Positions 56,186 to 64,000 of a stretch of 64,000 bases of DNA are shown in pieces (position 1 is the first letter of the stretch; each line of letters opens with the position of its first letter). This DNA is from Anditalea andensis (GTDB lineage Bacteria > Bacteroidota > Bacteroidia > Cytophagales > Cyclobacteriaceae), in NCBI RefSeq assembly GCF_000714815.1, contig NZ_JMIH01000016.1, positions 1 through 64,000 of the forward strand. The letters run 5' to 3'. Both the position numbers and the translations under genes were made by a program. The notes under the pieces were generated by a model. It did no database searches, was not told where the DNA came from, and worked only from the letters and a program-made list of their open reading frames with translations.

Positions 56186-58348
56186 ATGGCCAACCTAAAT
56201 AAAACAAGTAGAAGAGATTTTCTCAAAATAGCAGCAACTGCTGGAGGAGGACTGTTTATAGGTTTTTCATGGTCCAGCTGTGATTCACCTAAGATGAAGG
56301 TACTGACCAATGAAGAGGTACTAGCTCAGTCTAAACATTTTAATGGCTACCTATCGATATCTCCTTCAGGAGATATCATCATCTATTCACCGAATCCTGA
56401 ACTTGGACAAAACATCAAGACATCGTTCCCCATGGTGGTGGCAGAAGAGCTGGATGCAGATTGGTCCCGTGTGAGGGTAGTGCAAGCAAACCTGGATACA
56501 GAGCATTTTGAAAGACAGGTCACCGGTGGGAGTGGGGCAATGCCCCATTCATGGGAAAGACTGAGAAAAGCAGGAGCTACTGCCAAATATCTTCTGGTGG
56601 CAGCCGCAGCCCAAAAATGGGATGTAGAAGCCAGCACTTTATTAACCTCCAATGGTATGGTTACACATAGGGAAAGTGGTAAGACCATCAGCTATGGTGA
56701 TTTAGTTGAAGATGCCTCGCAAATCGATGCACCCGAAGAGGTGATCCTTAAGGAATCCAAAGACTTTAAACTCATCGGGACCCCCGTCAAAAATGTAGAC
56801 AATCCCTCCATGTTTACCGGTAAGCCTTTATATGGACTGGACTTTTACCGCCAGGGAATGCTTAATGCCATGATACAGCGTGCCCCGTTTGGCATGAAAA
56901 TCAAATCTGTAGATGACTCCGAAGCCAAAGCCGTAAAAGGCGTGGATGATGTCGTGGTTTTTAATAACAATGTAGCTGTGGTTGGAAAAACTACTTGGCC
57001 ATTGATGAAAGCAAAAAGGCTATTGAAGATAAGCTATGAACCGGACGGGCTGGTAGAAAGCACCGAGGACCATGATCGGTTATTTAAAGAAATGCTGGAT
57101 AGCAAAGAAGCCACTTCTATGAGAAAGGATGGAGATGTGGACAAAGCATTCAGAAACGCTGCGCAGATAGTCACCAGCGAATATCAATGCCCTTTCCTTT
57201 CGCATTCTCCGATGGAGCCGATGAACTTCTTTGCCCATGTGAAAAATGGATCGGCAGAATTGGTAGGACCTACCCAGACACCGGAAAGAGCCAGAATGGA
57301 AACTGCAAAACTGTTGGGGATAGAACCGGAAAACGTTACGGTGCAGATCACCCGGCTGGGAGGCGGCTTTGGCCGTAGACTGGCAGCTGATTTTGTAATA
57401 GAAGCAGTAGAACTTTCAAGGTTGCTCAATGCACCTGTAAAGCTCACATGGAGTCGGGAAGATGATATGACTGGGGGTGCTTACAGACCTGCGGTGCGGT
57501 ATCGGTTCCAAGCCTCACTGGATGCAGGTGGCAATATGACGGGTTATAAATTAAGAGGGGCAGGTATCAATGCCGGAAATTCGACCCGTCAGGATAATTT
57601 TCCTTCAGGATGTGTCGATAATCTGCTTATAGACACCATTGAACATAAATCACCTATAACTACTAATCCTTGGAGGGCTCCGATTACCAATTTTCTGGCT
57701 TATGCAGAACAGGCATTTTTAGATGAAGTAGCGTATACTGCAGGTAAGGATCCAGTTCAGTTTAGATTAGATTTATTGAATAAAGGTAAAAGGTCTCCGG
57801 TAGGAGACGTGAATTATGATATAGACAGAATGATAGGTGTCATTGAGATGGCAGCTGATAAATCAAACTGGGGTCAAAAATCAAATGTTAAACAAGGATT
57901 TAGCGTATATTTCTCCCATAGATCCTATGTGGCCCAAGTGGCGGATATCGAAATGGACAACAATGAGCCCGTATTGAAAAAGATTACTGCTGTAACTGAC
58001 TGCGGAATAGTTGTGAATCCGACCGGAGCCAATCACCAAGTTCGAGGCGGTATAGTAGACGGTATGGGCCATGCCATGTTTGGTAATCTTACATTTGAGA
58101 ATGGTGTGTCCAAACAGAAAAACTTTGATACCTATAGGCTGATCAGAATGAAAGAGGTACCTGAAATAGATGTTCACTATGTAAACAATGGCATCGATCC
58201 CACCGGTCTGGGTGAACCGGCCCTTCCACCTACGGGAGGAGCGATTGCCAATGCCATCTTTCAGGCTACTGGGAAAAGACTCCGCAGCCAACCGTTTATT
58301 GAGCAAATGGAGTTTCCTGATACTAAGATGAGAATAGGTAGGTCCTAA
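56186..58348 (+). CDS. Molybdopterin-binding subunit of xanthine dehydrogenase/aldehyde oxidase family
   Basis: 720 aa large subunit, IorB-like. A Tat signal is visible (TSRRDFLKIAATAGGG with SRRDFLK), followed by a Cys that could be a lipid anchor. Large-subunit motifs include GGSGAMPHSWERLRKAGA, RLGGGFGRRLAADFV near residue 390 for the pterin, and GLGEPALPPTGGAIANAIF near the end with the catalytic Glu. Export by Tat of a folded, cofactor-loaded enzyme is implied. No XdhC/MCD chaperone and no cytochrome gene lie next to it. Confidence 0.93.
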   Translation: MANLNKTSRRDFLKIAATAGGGLFIGFSWSSCDSPKMKVLTNEEVLAQSKHFNGYLSISPSGDIIIYSPNPELGQNIKTSFPMVVAEELDADWSRVRVVQANLDTEHFERQVTGGSGAMPHSWERLRKAGATAKYLLVAAAAQKWDVEASTLLTSNGMVTHRESGKTISYGDLVEDASQIDAPEEVILKESKDFKLIGTPVKNVDNPSMFTGKPLYGLDFYRQGMLNAMIQRAPFGMKIKSVDDSEAKAVKGVDDVVVFNNNVAVVGKTTWPLMKAKRLLKISYEPDGLVESTEDHDRLFKEMLDSKEATSMRKDGDVDKAFRNAAQIVTSEYQCPFLSHSPMEPMNFFAHVKNGSAELVGPTQTPERARMETAKLLGIEPENVTVQITRLGGGFGRRLAADFVIEAVELSRLLNAPVKLTWSREDDMTGGAYRPAVRYRFQASLDAGGNMTGYKLRGAGINAGNSTRQDNFPSGCVDNLLIDTIEHKSPITTNPWRAPITNFLAYAEQAFLDEVAYTAGKDPVQFRLDLLNKGKRSPVGDVNYDIDRMIGVIEMAADKSNWGQKSNVKQGFSVYFSHRSYVAQVADIEMDNNEPVLKKITAVTDCGIVVNPTGANHQVRGGIVDGMGHAMFGNLTFENGVSKQKNFDTYRLIRMKEVPEIDVHYVNNGIDPTGLGEPALPPTGGAIANAIFQATGKRLRSQPFIEQMEFPDTKMRIGRS

Positions 58349-58442
58349 TGATGGATAGTTGATGTTAAAGAAGAGCAATCAAAACACAAATACTAAATAT
58401 ATCTAAGCCTTATTATATCTTTAAGAATGAGAGGAAGCCTAT

Positions 58443-58787
58443 TTAAATTTCATCTTGGCCTCTTTCAGGCCAATAAGGGCCTGTTAAAATCACCTTGTTA
58501 TTTTCAATTAAGTAATCTATTTTCATTTGATCCTTTCGCTGATCATTGATATTAAGGCAAGCATTATAATGAATGAGATCAAATATAACCTTAACTTTCC
58601 CTTTACCCGGTATTGAAATTTTCACTTCATCAGATGTCACATTCTCCACTACGGCCCCTTCATTTTTAAAATAATAAGATAAAAATATACCCATTTCTCG
58701 TGAATGCTCCTTTATCAAATTACGGATAATATGTTCATCAGCCACAGCTGACTTAGAGTCAATAATGAATTTCCAGCTTTCTTGCAT
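58443..58787 (-). CDS. Hypothetical protein
   Basis: 114 aa, soluble, with no signal or membrane segment. It alternates short helices and strands (KVKVIFDLIHYNACLNI, MKIDYLIENNKVILTGPYWPE). I do not recognise a family. It is convergent with the molybdenum hydroxylase gene. Confidence 0.5.
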   Translation of the reverse strand: MQESWKFIIDSKSAVADEHIIRNLIKEHSREMGIFLSYYFKNEGAVVENVTSDEVKISIPGKGKVKVIFDLIHYNACLNINDQRKDQMKIDYLIENNKVILTGPYWPERGQDEI

Positions 58788-58968
58788 AACATGATATTAA
58801 ACAACTTTAGGATAACTTAAATTCATGGGGCAATAAATATAACTAGAATACGGGCGTCAATACTATAACAATGGAAAATGTGGGCAGTATTCCTATAAAG
58901 AAATCAAATTAACTTGACAACAAAGCCTATAATACTTTAAATTTAATTTTTTAAAACATATTTTATAG

Positions 58969-59451
58969 ATGAAAATAGCTAGTCTGGCAGAGATTAAAAA
59001 GAATTTAAAAGAATTAAGTGAAAAAGAACTGATAGAGCTGATAACCCTTTTGGCAAAAGCTAACGTGGATAACAAAAAGTTTTTATTCTTTCAACTATAT
59101 GGACGTGAAAACCCCAATCTGTATTCAGAAATGGTAGAAGAAGAGCTGGAACTTGAGTTTCAAAAAGCCAATGCTTATAACTATCATTCAGCTAAAAAGG
59201 CCTCCCAGAAGATTCGAAGGATCATGAATAAACTTCTAAAGTATAATAAGGATAAAGCAACCCAACTCGAAGTCATCGCATTTTTCTGCGAAAAAATGGT
59301 GGAAAACGGATACCTACGCCATCGTCATCAGGTAATTGAAAATCTATTCAGAGTTCAGGTGGGAAAAATAGAAAAATTACAAATGGCTTTACATGAAGAT
59401 CTTCAGTATGACTATCAGGAAAGGATAGATGTATTAAAAAAATACATTTGA
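58969..59451 (+). CDS. Hypothetical helical protein
   Basis: 160 aa, almost all helix, highly charged; starts KIASLAEIKKNLKELSEKELIELITLLAKANVDNKK. It resembles a group of uncharacterised Bacteroidota proteins (DUF6155-like in my memory, not certain). No enzyme motif. Downstream, convergent, is the DinB-family gene. Confidence 0.6.
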   Translation: MKIASLAEIKKNLKELSEKELIELITLLAKANVDNKKFLFFQLYGRENPNLYSEMVEEELELEFQKANAYNYHSAKKASQKIRRIMNKLLKYNKDKATQLEVIAFFCEKMVENGYLRHRHQVIENLFRVQVGKIEKLQMALHEDLQYDYQERIDVLKKYI

Positions 59452-59468
59452 AATCAAGCTATGACTTA

Positions 59469-59933
59469 TCACACTTCATCTAATATCCTGCTGAGAAGCA
59501 TCAGTTGTCCGGTGTGATAGGCATTATGCTCTATAACCAAAAGTGCTTCTCTAAATAAATTCTGGCCCTCTCCGTGATTGAATGGTGTAAGAAGATTTTC
59601 ATTGTGGGAACTTAAAAGCGTATTAAATCTCTTCCTGTCTTTAAAAAAATCATTTTTAGTATTTTCCCAATCTTCCACTGAAAGTGGTGTGGTAGTATCC
59701 GGCCAATATTCATCTGGCCATTTTAATGTTTTGTAATCAGTACCTTCAGAAAAATCCAAAATATCTTTTTGAGCAATCCGCATATGTTCCAATATTTGCC
59801 AAAAAGAGTAGGGAAGCCCTCCGTATTTTATCCCTATTTTATGATAATCAATTTTTTTGAGAATTTCTTCTAATTCAATATAGGCATTACCTCCCAATAT
59901 ATGCTTGATAAGCAATTCTGCATAAGATATCAT
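59469..59933 (-). CDS. DinB family protein
   Basis: 154 aa four-helix-bundle protein of the DinB/YfiT superfamily. The metal-binding His set is in FWQILEHMRIAQKDIL near residue 45 and VIEHNAYHTGQLMLLSRI at the C-terminus. Members are metal-dependent transferases or hydrolases, some using thiols. The ATG at 59933 is chosen; the TTG at 59966 adds 11 residues that other members lack. Confidence 0.85.
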   Translation of the reverse strand: MISYAELLIKHILGGNAYIELEEILKKIDYHKIGIKYGGLPYSFWQILEHMRIAQKDILDFSEGTDYKTLKWPDEYWPDTTTPLSVEDWENTKNDFFKDRKRFNTLLSSHNENLLTPFNHGEGQNLFREALLVIEHNAYHTGQLMLLSRILDEV

Positions 59934-60327
59934 ATTAATATCAAGATTAGTTTTAATTGTGGTCAATCACCTTTATACAACTGGATAATTTTTATAAAGT
60001 TCTTCTAAATCGTAAATAAATTTGCATCTTCCCACTAGGAATTCTTCCTTCGGACCATGTTTATATTTATTCAGAGCATTCAGTAAAACTGATACCAGGC
60101 GTGATTAAGATGCATTTAAATTTCTATAGATTCTCGAAAAACTATTGTGTCAATACTGCCTTATATTTTCATATGAAAGTATGAGACAAATTTCAAAACC
60201 TTAAAATAATAACCATCATTTAAATGTTATATAATTTATATTATGTTAAATAGAAAAAAGTGCTCTTTTGTTTCCAGTTTTTAAGGATTGATATTTGATA
60301 TCGATATGCACTCATTATGCTCATCCT
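59934..60327. other. Intergenic region without genes
   Basis: About 390 nt of AT-rich sequence between the DinB gene and the sialate O-acetylesterase stop. I find no gene, repeat or clear terminator. Confidence 0.55.
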
Positions 60328-62262
60328 CTATTCCTCTATAAAGGCCTCAAATGGTGATGCCGGTAAACCTTCCTTGTTATATAGGTTTGCACCCTCTGGA
60401 TTATCAGCCCAGGCGTATCTAACGCGATTTGGGCTGGAGACATTTTCGCTCCATACGATTATTTGATCACCAGAAATCCGGGCATTTGCCCAAACAAAAT
60501 TTCCATCTTCACCTGCAACTGCAAAATGTTTCAAATCTTTATGTCCTAAGGCTAATAAACCACTGCCAATATCTGAAAATGCTAATATGAGCTGATTCCC
60601 TTTACGCCTTACAGATTCCACTTTCGGACCTGATGCTATTAGATCCAATTCATAATAGACCATTTTCCTAGCCTGTAGGGCAAGACGCTCACCTATTACC
60701 TTCTTATCCAAAGGATGAATATCATTCCATTCTCCAGCATCTATAGCCACTACCAACCCTGTATTGGGTAAATTTGAAATATTCAATTGAGCCTGTCTTA
60801 TTGCTGCCCAGTTGCTTTCCTCAGGATTTTCCTTAGCTTCCATAAAATTGGCAAGTTGTACAATGAAGAAGGGAACCTCCTCCTGTTGCCATTTCTCGCG
60901 CCAATCTATGATTAAAGTTTGCATCAGATCCTCATACTCATTTGGATTATCTGTATTGGACTCTCCTTGATACCAAAGCACTCCCTTCACCTGATAACCC
61001 AACAATGGGGCTATCATAGCATTATATAACCCACCGGGCTTCCAGCGGACCGTTATCTGACTGGCCAAGGGTTCCATACTTCCACCCAAACGATATTTCC
61101 AGATACCACTCAGATCTATTGAATCCCCTTCTATAACTAAATTATACGGTTTATCTGATACAAATCCGCCTTTTCCTGATTGGTTGATGATCCGCACGGC
61201 TATTACATTGTTTCCCTCTTTTAATATACCTGTCGGTACGGCATATTTACGCGGTGGATACTGATAACCGGTGGTACCTATAAATTCACCATTCAAAAAT
61301 ACAGAATCTGCATCTATTATCCTTCCCAGCACCACTTGCCCTTTTTTACCTGCCTTATCCGCAGGGATATTAATTTCTTTCCTAAACCAAACGGCTCCGT
61401 TAACCAGGCCCAGGTCATTGTCCGCCCAATATCCCGGTACATCCATCTGATCCCAGTCTTCGTCATCCAAATCCGCTTTGCTCCAGTCATTTCTTATACC
61501 TGCATCTTTCCAGTCTAATCCTTCATACCACTCTTTTGTTATCCTTTTGTTATCTGATTCTATCTGTTTAATGAGATTTGGATTTTTAAATTCCTTAAGG
61601 GAAGCATAATGTTCTGGGAAGTTATTTAAAGCCTCCTCACTTAACCAAGCTTCCGCAGGAGACCCCCCCAGTGCGGCATTTATAAAACCGATCGGAACCT
61701 TATATTCTTGATAGAGCTCCTGTGCAAAAAAGTATCCGATAGCTGAAAATTTATAAATATTATTTTTATCGGCTTTTATCCAACTTCCAATTTTGTAATC
61801 AGTATTGGGTCCAGTGAAACTATAAGTATCCGGAACTTCAAACTGTCGGATAAAACTGTTATTTGCAGAGGAAATTACTTCAGGATATTTGTCCTTTACT
61901 CTATCCATAGTAAGTTCCATATTGGATTGTCCGCTGCCTATCCATACATCACCCAAAAGAATATCATTAATGATCATTAGATTAACACCTTCTATCCTCA
62001 TCTCATATGGCCCGCCGGCAGGATGAGGCGGCAATGAGATGGACCACTTGCCATCTATAGCTGTTTCGGTACGATACACTTGATCAATAAAATGTAAAGT
62101 CACTTTTTCTCCGGGGGAAGCCCAACCCCATATATTAAGGTCAACATCTCTTTGCAGTACCATTCCATCACTGATGAGTTTTGGCAGGAATACCTGACCA
62201 AAACTTATGGTTTGCGTAAAAAGTGCAAATACAACTATAAACAGGATTTTTAATTTATGCAT
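60328..62262 (-). CDS. Secreted sialate O-acetylesterase
   Basis: 644 aa. Signal peptide (ending SFGQ), then an SGNH-type esterase. Catalytic motifs: GSGQSNMEL near residue 108 (Ser), GGSPAEAW near 205, WYQGESN near 432. A jelly-roll-like carbohydrate-binding domain is inserted around residues 265-385 (PGYWADNDLGLVNGAVWFRKEI ... NVIAVRIINQSGKGG). It removes O-acetyl groups from sialic acids or from xylan and related sugars. Start ATG at 62262. Confidence 0.93.
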   Translation of the reverse strand: MHKLKILFIVVFALFTQTISFGQVFLPKLISDGMVLQRDVDLNIWGWASPGEKVTLHFIDQVYRTETAIDGKWSISLPPHPAGGPYEMRIEGVNLMIINDILLGDVWIGSGQSNMELTMDRVKDKYPEVISSANNSFIRQFEVPDTYSFTGPNTDYKIGSWIKADKNNIYKFSAIGYFFAQELYQEYKVPIGFINAALGGSPAEAWLSEEALNNFPEHYASLKEFKNPNLIKQIESDNKRITKEWYEGLDWKDAGIRNDWSKADLDDEDWDQMDVPGYWADNDLGLVNGAVWFRKEINIPADKAGKKGQVVLGRIIDADSVFLNGEFIGTTGYQYPPRKYAVPTGILKEGNNVIAVRIINQSGKGGFVSDKPYNLVIEGDSIDLSGIWKYRLGGSMEPLASQITVRWKPGGLYNAMIAPLLGYQVKGVLWYQGESNTDNPNEYEDLMQTLIIDWREKWQQEEVPFFIVQLANFMEAKENPEESNWAAIRQAQLNISNLPNTGLVVAIDAGEWNDIHPLDKKVIGERLALQARKMVYYELDLIASGPKVESVRRKGNQLILAFSDIGSGLLALGHKDLKHFAVAGEDGNFVWANARISGDQIIVWSENVSSPNRVRYAWADNPEGANLYNKEGLPASPFEAFIEE

Positions 62263-62393
62263 ACTTTAATAGTCAATTGTAATTTACAACAGATAAGAAA
62301 TGATTTTAGATTAAATTTTCATTACAATTCAGAATTCTTTCCTATAGTTTTGGATATAGAATATCATACTGTTAAAATATCATATTGCTAATC

Positions 62394-63635
62394 TTAATGA
62401 GTAAACAGTTCTTTTACCCGCTCCAGATCCCCATCTATGTTTTCAGGGATAGGTAAATCCAAAATATGGCAAATAAGAGGATATATATCTATATTATAGA
62501 CAGCTCCAATCTTTATATTGTTTTTAACTGCTGGTCCTTTTGCATAAAATATACCATGCATGTCTTGATGTGATGGATGGTACCCATGCTCTCCAAATAC
62601 CTCGGTCTTGAACAATGCAGCCCTTTTTTGATAATTTAATATTCCTCCTGTATTCACCAGGTAGTATCCTATTTCAGGCAAAATTAAAAGTTCACCCAAA
62701 CGTCCCCTATAGGTTTCTATATTTAAATACCCTGTTTGGTCTTCTATATCCACCACTTTAAAGTGTTTTTCTTTCTGCCTTAGGGCTTCCAAAATAGTTT
62801 TCTTCTGCTTTACATCATTTATATGGACATGGGCCAAAGCTCCATTATTGATTGGTTTAATTGGTAATCCATGTACTACAGAATCCAAGTTTATCAGGTT
62901 CTTTGGTAGCACATTAGTCATACCGTGGTCCGAAACTAAGATTATATTGATATCCAGGTCAAAACTGTTAATACCCTGAAACAATGCTCCTTATTGGGCA
63001 TCCAATGTTTTTAACCGGGTAGATATTTTGCTGTCATTGTCTGGTCCATATGCATGGCCTACATCATCCATATCGGAAAAGTATAGAGTAATCAATCTAG
63101 GTCTTTCTTCCTCCGGAAGTTCCAACCATTCAAAAACTTTACCAATCCGAGTTAAATTACTGACCTTTGCATCATAACTGTAAAAATAAGTTGGCTGCAC
63201 ACCCTGCACTGGTGCTTCTGTACCTACAAAGAAATAGCTGGCAGTGCGTATGCCATGTTGCTCAGCCAAAACCCATATAGGCAATCCACCATACCATGCA
63301 GGATTCTCTACGGCTTTTCTGTCTCCTATACTATAAATTTCATCGAGTTCAGGTGCATAAAAAGCATTATCCACTAAGCCGTGATTTTCAGGTTTCATAC
63401 CCGTAGCTATACTGTAGTGATTAGGAAAAGTTTTAGTCGGATAAGAAGGAATAAGAGAGGAAGCCTCTACCCCTTGATCTATTATACGCTGAATATTTTT
63501 AGGCTGAAACCTCTCGGTATAATCATATCGGTATCCATCCAGAGAAATCAAGATTACGTACTGCTCATTTTTCTGAGCTAAAAGGATGATGGTATTAAAA
63601 AAAAATAATAGGAATGGGTATTTCCATTTACTCAT
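62394..63635 (-). pseudogene. Nucleotide pyrophosphatase/phosphodiesterase (ENPP-like), split by in-frame stop
   Basis: The full frame would be about 412 aa, the normal length. Signal peptide (ending LLAQ), nucleophile Thr in YPTKTFPNHYS near residue 67, metal ligands in YFSDMDDVGHAYGP near 190, VSDHGM near 232 and GEHGYHPSHQDMHG near 340. All are present, but TAA at 62991-62993 interrupts the frame between the third and fourth groups; the frame continues unchanged on both sides (no shift). Neither half alone has a complete active site. A nonsense mutation, a sequencing error or read-through could explain it. Confidence 0.85.
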
Positions 63636-63673
63636 GGCACATTATTTAAGCATGCAATTTGGCAAAAGGATAT

Positions 63674-63706
63674 GAAAAAATAAAGGCCACTGGTAACAGT
63701 GGCCTT
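63674..63706 (-). terminator. Terminator of the TPR gene
   Basis: A perfect 10-bp stem (63683-63692 with 63697-63706), GTAA loop; on the minus strand a T-rich run follows. It lies between the TPR gene stop and the phosphodiesterase start. Confidence 0.8.
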
Positions 63707-63715
63707 AAATTTATA

Positions 63716-64000
63716 TTAACCTTCCATCCAATCAGGTCCTAGCAGGGCCTGCAGACGCTGGTTGTACTCTTCCGCTTTATCTTTATTATCCAATCGTGTG
63801 TGGATCTGAAAAAGAATTTCTAAAATTTCGGTATTTTCTGGTTTTAATTCAGAAGCCTTGGTAAAATAAGGGACTGAATTTTTATACAAATCATCTGCTT
63901 CTTTTAATAAGCCCTCAGATTTTTTTTCCCACTCATCATCAGCTAAATTATTTACTTCGGTAATTATTCCTCTTGCTCTATCTAAGTATATAGCACCGGT
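63716..64000 (-). CDS. TPR-repeat protein, partial (C-terminus only)
   Basis: 94 codons to the stop at 63716-63718; the start is beyond the window. The residues YLDRARGI..., YKNSVPYFTKASELKPENTEILEILFQIHTRL and the end GPDWMEG look like tetratricopeptide repeats, with the alternating small and large residues of the helix pairs, mediating protein-protein contacts. Upstream domains cannot be judged. Confidence 0.7.
   Translation of the reverse strand, partial: TGAIYLDRARGIITEVNNLADDEWEKKSEGLLKEADDLYKNSVPYFTKASELKPENTEILEILFQIHTRLDNKDKAEEYNQRLQALLGPDWMEG

Overview
This window reads as a chromosomal segment of a member of the Bacteroidota, most likely of the Cytophagales. The evidence is the moderate to low GC content (about 40 percent by eye), promoters of the Bacteroidota type (a TAnnTTTG -7 element), many secreted proteins with short hydrophobic signal peptides or lipoboxes, and families that are common or restricted there: DUF2911, the DUF2752/TM2 pair, YaiO-type barrels, DUF6909 and cold-shock-type leader proteins. 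There is no prophage, plasmid, CRISPR array or complete insertion sequence. Genes are dense, mostly short transcription units, often closed by hairpin terminators between convergent genes.

Layout. Positions 1-501 hold a duplicated GIY-YIG nuclease/tRNA-like cassette: one complete nuclease gene running into a degenerate tRNA, then a second truncated copy. Positions 650-4980 carry accA and a lipid/membrane group (metallo-hydrolase, patatin, acyltransferase, YihY). Positions 4978-11243 hold a small membrane protein, a TetR regulator, tyrS, a propeller protein, a DUF2236 protein and an overlapping DUF2752/TM2/repeat-lipoprotein cassette. Positions 11437-18328 are rich in RNA-modification enzymes (rlmF, a TruC-like pseudouridine synthase, mnmA, a THUMP methyltransferase) with a secreted M28 peptidase. 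Positions 18351-24360 carry a second M28 peptidase, a secreted-type katG behind an OxyR-like operator, and an NlpC/P60 lipoprotein. Positions 24445-28850 form an operon of three amidohydrolase-like proteins, two of which lack the HxH metal motif.

Positions 29034-35726 contain a receiver-only response regulator with a YaiO barrel, a phospholipid-type methyltransferase, a PA0069-type radical SAM protein, DUF3253, msrA and a TetR/DUF1275/lipocalin-like operon. Positions 35909-45937 contain a DUF6909 protein with a nucleoside-phosphorylase-like C-terminus, DoxX, a DEAD-box helicase, a serine hydrolase, two oxidoreductases and a cobalamin-type radical SAM protein. Positions 46158-55192 include a protein with the signature of the Vms1/ANKZF1-type peptidyl-tRNA release domain, several small proteins, hrpB, two DUF2911 paralogues and a Gfo/Idh/MocA oxidoreductase. 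Positions 55725-64000 hold a two-subunit molybdenum hydroxylase, small uncharacterised proteins, a DinB-family protein, a sialate O-acetylesterase, a nucleotide pyrophosphatase interrupted by an in-frame stop, and the end of a TPR protein.

Most of the window is housekeeping or cell-envelope biology. The strongest leads for something new are the VLRF1-like protein (46158-46865), the GIY-YIG/tRNA cassette at the left edge, the DUF6909 protein, the stand-alone cold-shock leader module, and the paired active/inactive amidohydrolases.
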